Shown here in pieces: positions 62,531-64,000 of a stretch of 64,000 nt of DNA. Source of the DNA: Candidatus Kuenenia stuttgartensis (GTDB lineage Bacteria > Planctomycetota > Phycisphaerae > Phycisphaerales > SM1A02); contig CAMDMA010000006.1 in NCBI GenBank assembly GCA_945902075.1, positions 1-64,000 of the forward strand, in the 5' to 3' direction. Below the pieces are notes generated by a model. The model saw nothing but the letters and a program-made list of their open reading frames with translations, ran no database searches and was not told where the DNA came from. The stretch's first letter is position 1; every line of letters begins with the position of its first letter. The position numbers and the translations under genes were made by a program.

Positions 62531-62620
62531 TAAATCAAGAAGCCTTCAATCAAGAAGCTTAAAATCAAGTCGTCTTAAAATCAAGTCGTCTTAAAATCAA
62601 GTCGTCTTAAAATCAAGGTG
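62531..62620. repeat. 16-bp tandem array at the 3' end of a small minus-strand gene
   Basis: Three exact copies of TTAAAATCAAGTCGTC (62559-62574, 62575-62590, 62591-62606), a partial copy (62607-62620) and two degenerate 14-nt copies (62531-62558). The TGA stop of the minus-strand gene (62599-62597) lies inside the third copy, and the gene's last codons (LDFKTT) are made from repeat DNA. Confidence 0.93.
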
Positions 62621-62914
62621 TTTGGCCACGCTCGCGAGATCCTTCGCCAGCTGCGGCGTGACCTGGATCGTGAAGCTCTGACCGGCTTCAACGCGCACGA
62701 GGCGCGTGCAGCGGGCGCGAACAAGCCATTCACGGCCTGCGCGGGCGCGCCACTGATTGAGCTTGGTCAGACGCTGCTTTTGGAGCTGCTTGAGGATGCG
62801 CTGGGCTCCGCGCTCGAGACGCATAAGGCGCTCGACGGTGCGGAAACCACCATCAGTCTGCGGGACAGACTTGATGGTGAAGGTAACGGTGCCGGTGTAT
62901 GGAATCGTGCTCAT
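62597..62914 (-). CDS. small conserved hypothetical protein
   Basis: 105 residues, basic, soluble: a short beta strand (YTGTVTFTIKSVPQ), a helical Arg/Leu/Lys-rich region (ERGAQRILKQLQKQRLTKL) and a C-terminal segment (FTIQVTPQLAKDLASVAKH). It has no known motif. ATG start at 62914. It is unusual in that its final six codons belong to the downstream tandem array. Confidence 0.6.
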   Translation of the reverse strand: MSTIPYTGTVTFTIKSVPQTDGGFRTVERLMRLERGAQRILKQLQKQRLTKLNQWRARAGREWLVRARCTRLVRVEAGQSFTIQVTPQLAKDLASVAKHLDFKTT

Positions 62915-63019
62915 TCGAGGCTCGCTTTGGAGAGTCGCGAAAGATACACGAAGTACCGCCGCTCAGCAACAACCTTCCTCAGAGGAACTTGGGCGTTTAT
63001 CGGCCCACCCTCAACGCCG

Positions 63020-63937
63020 TCACGCGAGGCGATCTCGGTAGAGGAGATAGACCCCCTGCGTACCCTTGCGGCCAAATCCGGCAGCGATCAGCCGCTCGTA
63101 GCGGGCGAGGCAGAGGTCAACCAATGGCAGCTCGTGCCCGAGTTCTGCCGCCTCTTCCCGTGCAATCTGCAGGTCTTTGACCAAGTGTTCGACGATAAAG
63201 CCTGGCTCAAAGTCGCCATTCAAGACGCGCGGGGCAAGTACCGAGATCGACCATGACGCTGCCGCGCCGCCGCCAACCGACGCCAGCACCGCATGCGGAT
63301 CAAGCCCAGCCTCCGTCGCGAAGTGCATCGCCTCGCACATTCCGAGCGTATTGGCCGCAACAAGCACCTGATTGACGATCTTCGTGCGTTGCCCAGCACC
63401 AGCCGCGCCTTGATGAACGATCGTTTTGCCAAGCAGATCAAAGAGCGGCCTCACTCGGGCAAACGCGTCCGCGTCGCCACCGACCATGATCGAAAGCGTT
63501 GCATTTCGAGCGCCGATATCGCCACCGGACACCGGCGCATCAAGGCTCTTCGCACCCCGCGCTTCTGCGGCATCGGCGATGCGACGGGCGGTGGATGGCC
63601 GGGAAGTTCCAAAGTCGATCAGTACCTGTCCCGCGCGCGCCGCGCCAAGCACGCCCGACGCGCCAAAATAGACTTCCTCGACTTCAGCGGGCATCGCGAC
63701 GTTTGTACAAACAACATCCGAGGCCGCAGTCGCAGCGGCTGCGCTTGCCGCCCATGTTGCGCCGAGCGCGATGAGGGGTTCCGCCTTCGCTCGCGTACGG
63801 GTGTGAATGATCACGGGATGGCCCGCTCGAAGCAGATGTCCCGCCATAGACGCGCCCATGATGCCCGCACCGATCCATGCGACTCGGAGGGTGCGATCGG
63901 CTGTTTGCGGCGATGACTCGGTGACGTGCTCGGCCAT
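63020..63937 (-). CDS. beta-hydroxyacid dehydrogenase (3-hydroxyisobutyrate / tartronate semialdehyde reductase family)
   Basis: 305 residues from the ATG at 63937, which has GGAG seven bases upstream. N-terminal Rossmann fold with the dinucleotide motif VAWIGAGIMGASMAGHLLRAG, the substrate motif LDAPVSGGDIGARNATL, and the catalytic Lys region AGQRTKIVNQVLVA (GxxxxxKxxxN). C-terminal helical domain ends near FGRKGTQGVYLLY. It oxidises or reduces a 3-hydroxyacid with NAD(P); the exact substrate is not readable. Confidence 0.9.
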   Translation of the reverse strand: MAEHVTESSPQTADRTLRVAWIGAGIMGASMAGHLLRAGHPVIIHTRTRAKAEPLIALGATWAASAAAATAASDVVCTNVAMPAEVEEVYFGASGVLGAARAGQVLIDFGTSRPSTARRIADAAEARGAKSLDAPVSGGDIGARNATLSIMVGGDADAFARVRPLFDLLGKTIVHQGAAGAGQRTKIVNQVLVAANTLGMCEAMHFATEAGLDPHAVLASVGGGAAASWSISVLAPRVLNGDFEPGFIVEHLVKDLQIAREEAAELGHELPLVDLCLARYERLIAAGFGRKGTQGVYLLYRDRLA

Positions 63938-63961
63938 GGAGAACTCCACTTGGCAAAAACA

Positions 63962-64000
63962 ATGACGACGGAACCCATCTCGGCAGTGCATCCGCCGCGG
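63962..64000 (+). CDS. possible start of a divergent gene, cut by the window end
   Basis: ATG at 63962 opens 13 codons (MTTEPISAVHPPR) to the window edge, 24 bases from the divergent dehydrogenase start. TTGGCA lies upstream. Too short to identify; may not be a gene. Confidence 0.25.
   Translation, partial: MTTEPISAVHPPR

Noticed and set aside
1-64000. Insertion sequences, prophage, integrase or restriction genes
   Set aside because: None recognised in any frame; gene content and strand blocks look like core chromosome.

Overview
The window looks like chromosomal DNA of a flagellated planctomycete, most likely class Phycisphaerae (order Phycisphaerales). The evidence is of three kinds. Four secreted proteins end in the dockerin-like double repeat (…DLxxLLxxWGxC) typical of that group. 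A complete block of flagellar export genes is present. Several starts are GTG or TTG, and small planctomycete-type hypothetical proteins occur. No insertion sequence, prophage, integrase or CRISPR array was seen; the region reads as core chromosome with some surface and efflux functions.

Layout. 1-4.6 kb: the 3' end of a 3-oxoacid CoA-transferase subunit B gene, a secreted Kelch/beta-helix/dockerin protein, and a Uup-type ABC-F ATPase. 4.7-17.1 kb: a nine-gene minus-strand cluster, in order of transcription a beta-helix/dockerin surface protein, a helical-repeat periplasmic protein, a TonB-dependent receptor, a DUF3450 coiled-coil protein, a coiled-coil/MotA-TolQ fusion (TtpC-like), ExbB, ExbD, TonB and a TPR protein. 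This is the extended TonB2-like energy-transduction unit attached to its own receptor and probable surface partner. 17.5-20.3 kb: a double DUF1080 (3-keto-disaccharide hydrolase) protein translationally coupled to a metzincin-like protease with a dockerin-like tail. 20.4-33.1 kb: flagellar block fliL, fliN, fliO, fliP, fliQ, fliR, flhB, flhA, flhF, flhG, a small membrane protein and fliA; fliM is not in its usual place.

33.2-38.1 kb: a lipid-kinase-like protein, then divergently a BamD-like and an LptE-like outer-membrane biogenesis pair and ftsH. 38.2-45.3 kb: a heavy-metal RND efflux operon (OMF, adaptor, HME pump) with a His-rich exported protein at each end. 45.4-50.0 kb: uvrC plus DUF167, then a Cys-rich lipoprotein, a DUF4920 lipoprotein and dihydroorotase. 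50.1-58.1 kb: a vanadium-haloperoxidase/PAP2 protein with dockerin tail, a class III aminotransferase coupled to an MMPL/HpnN-like transporter (possibly a hopanoid pair), and a DinG-like helicase. 58.2-64 kb: tRNA-Ser(GCT), sucC, a HAD phosphatase, three hypothetical proteins and a beta-hydroxyacid dehydrogenase.

The most unusual features are non-genic. Short tandem arrays (11-16 bp units) sit exactly at the 3' ends of genes; in four independent places the stop codon lies inside a repeat unit. Intragenic 9-12 bp arrays also occur. The second unusual feature is the shared C-terminal dockerin-like module, which always starts with Cys-x-x-Asp and ends Trp-Gly-x-Cys-x-COOH, suggesting a disulfide-closed sorting or docking tag.
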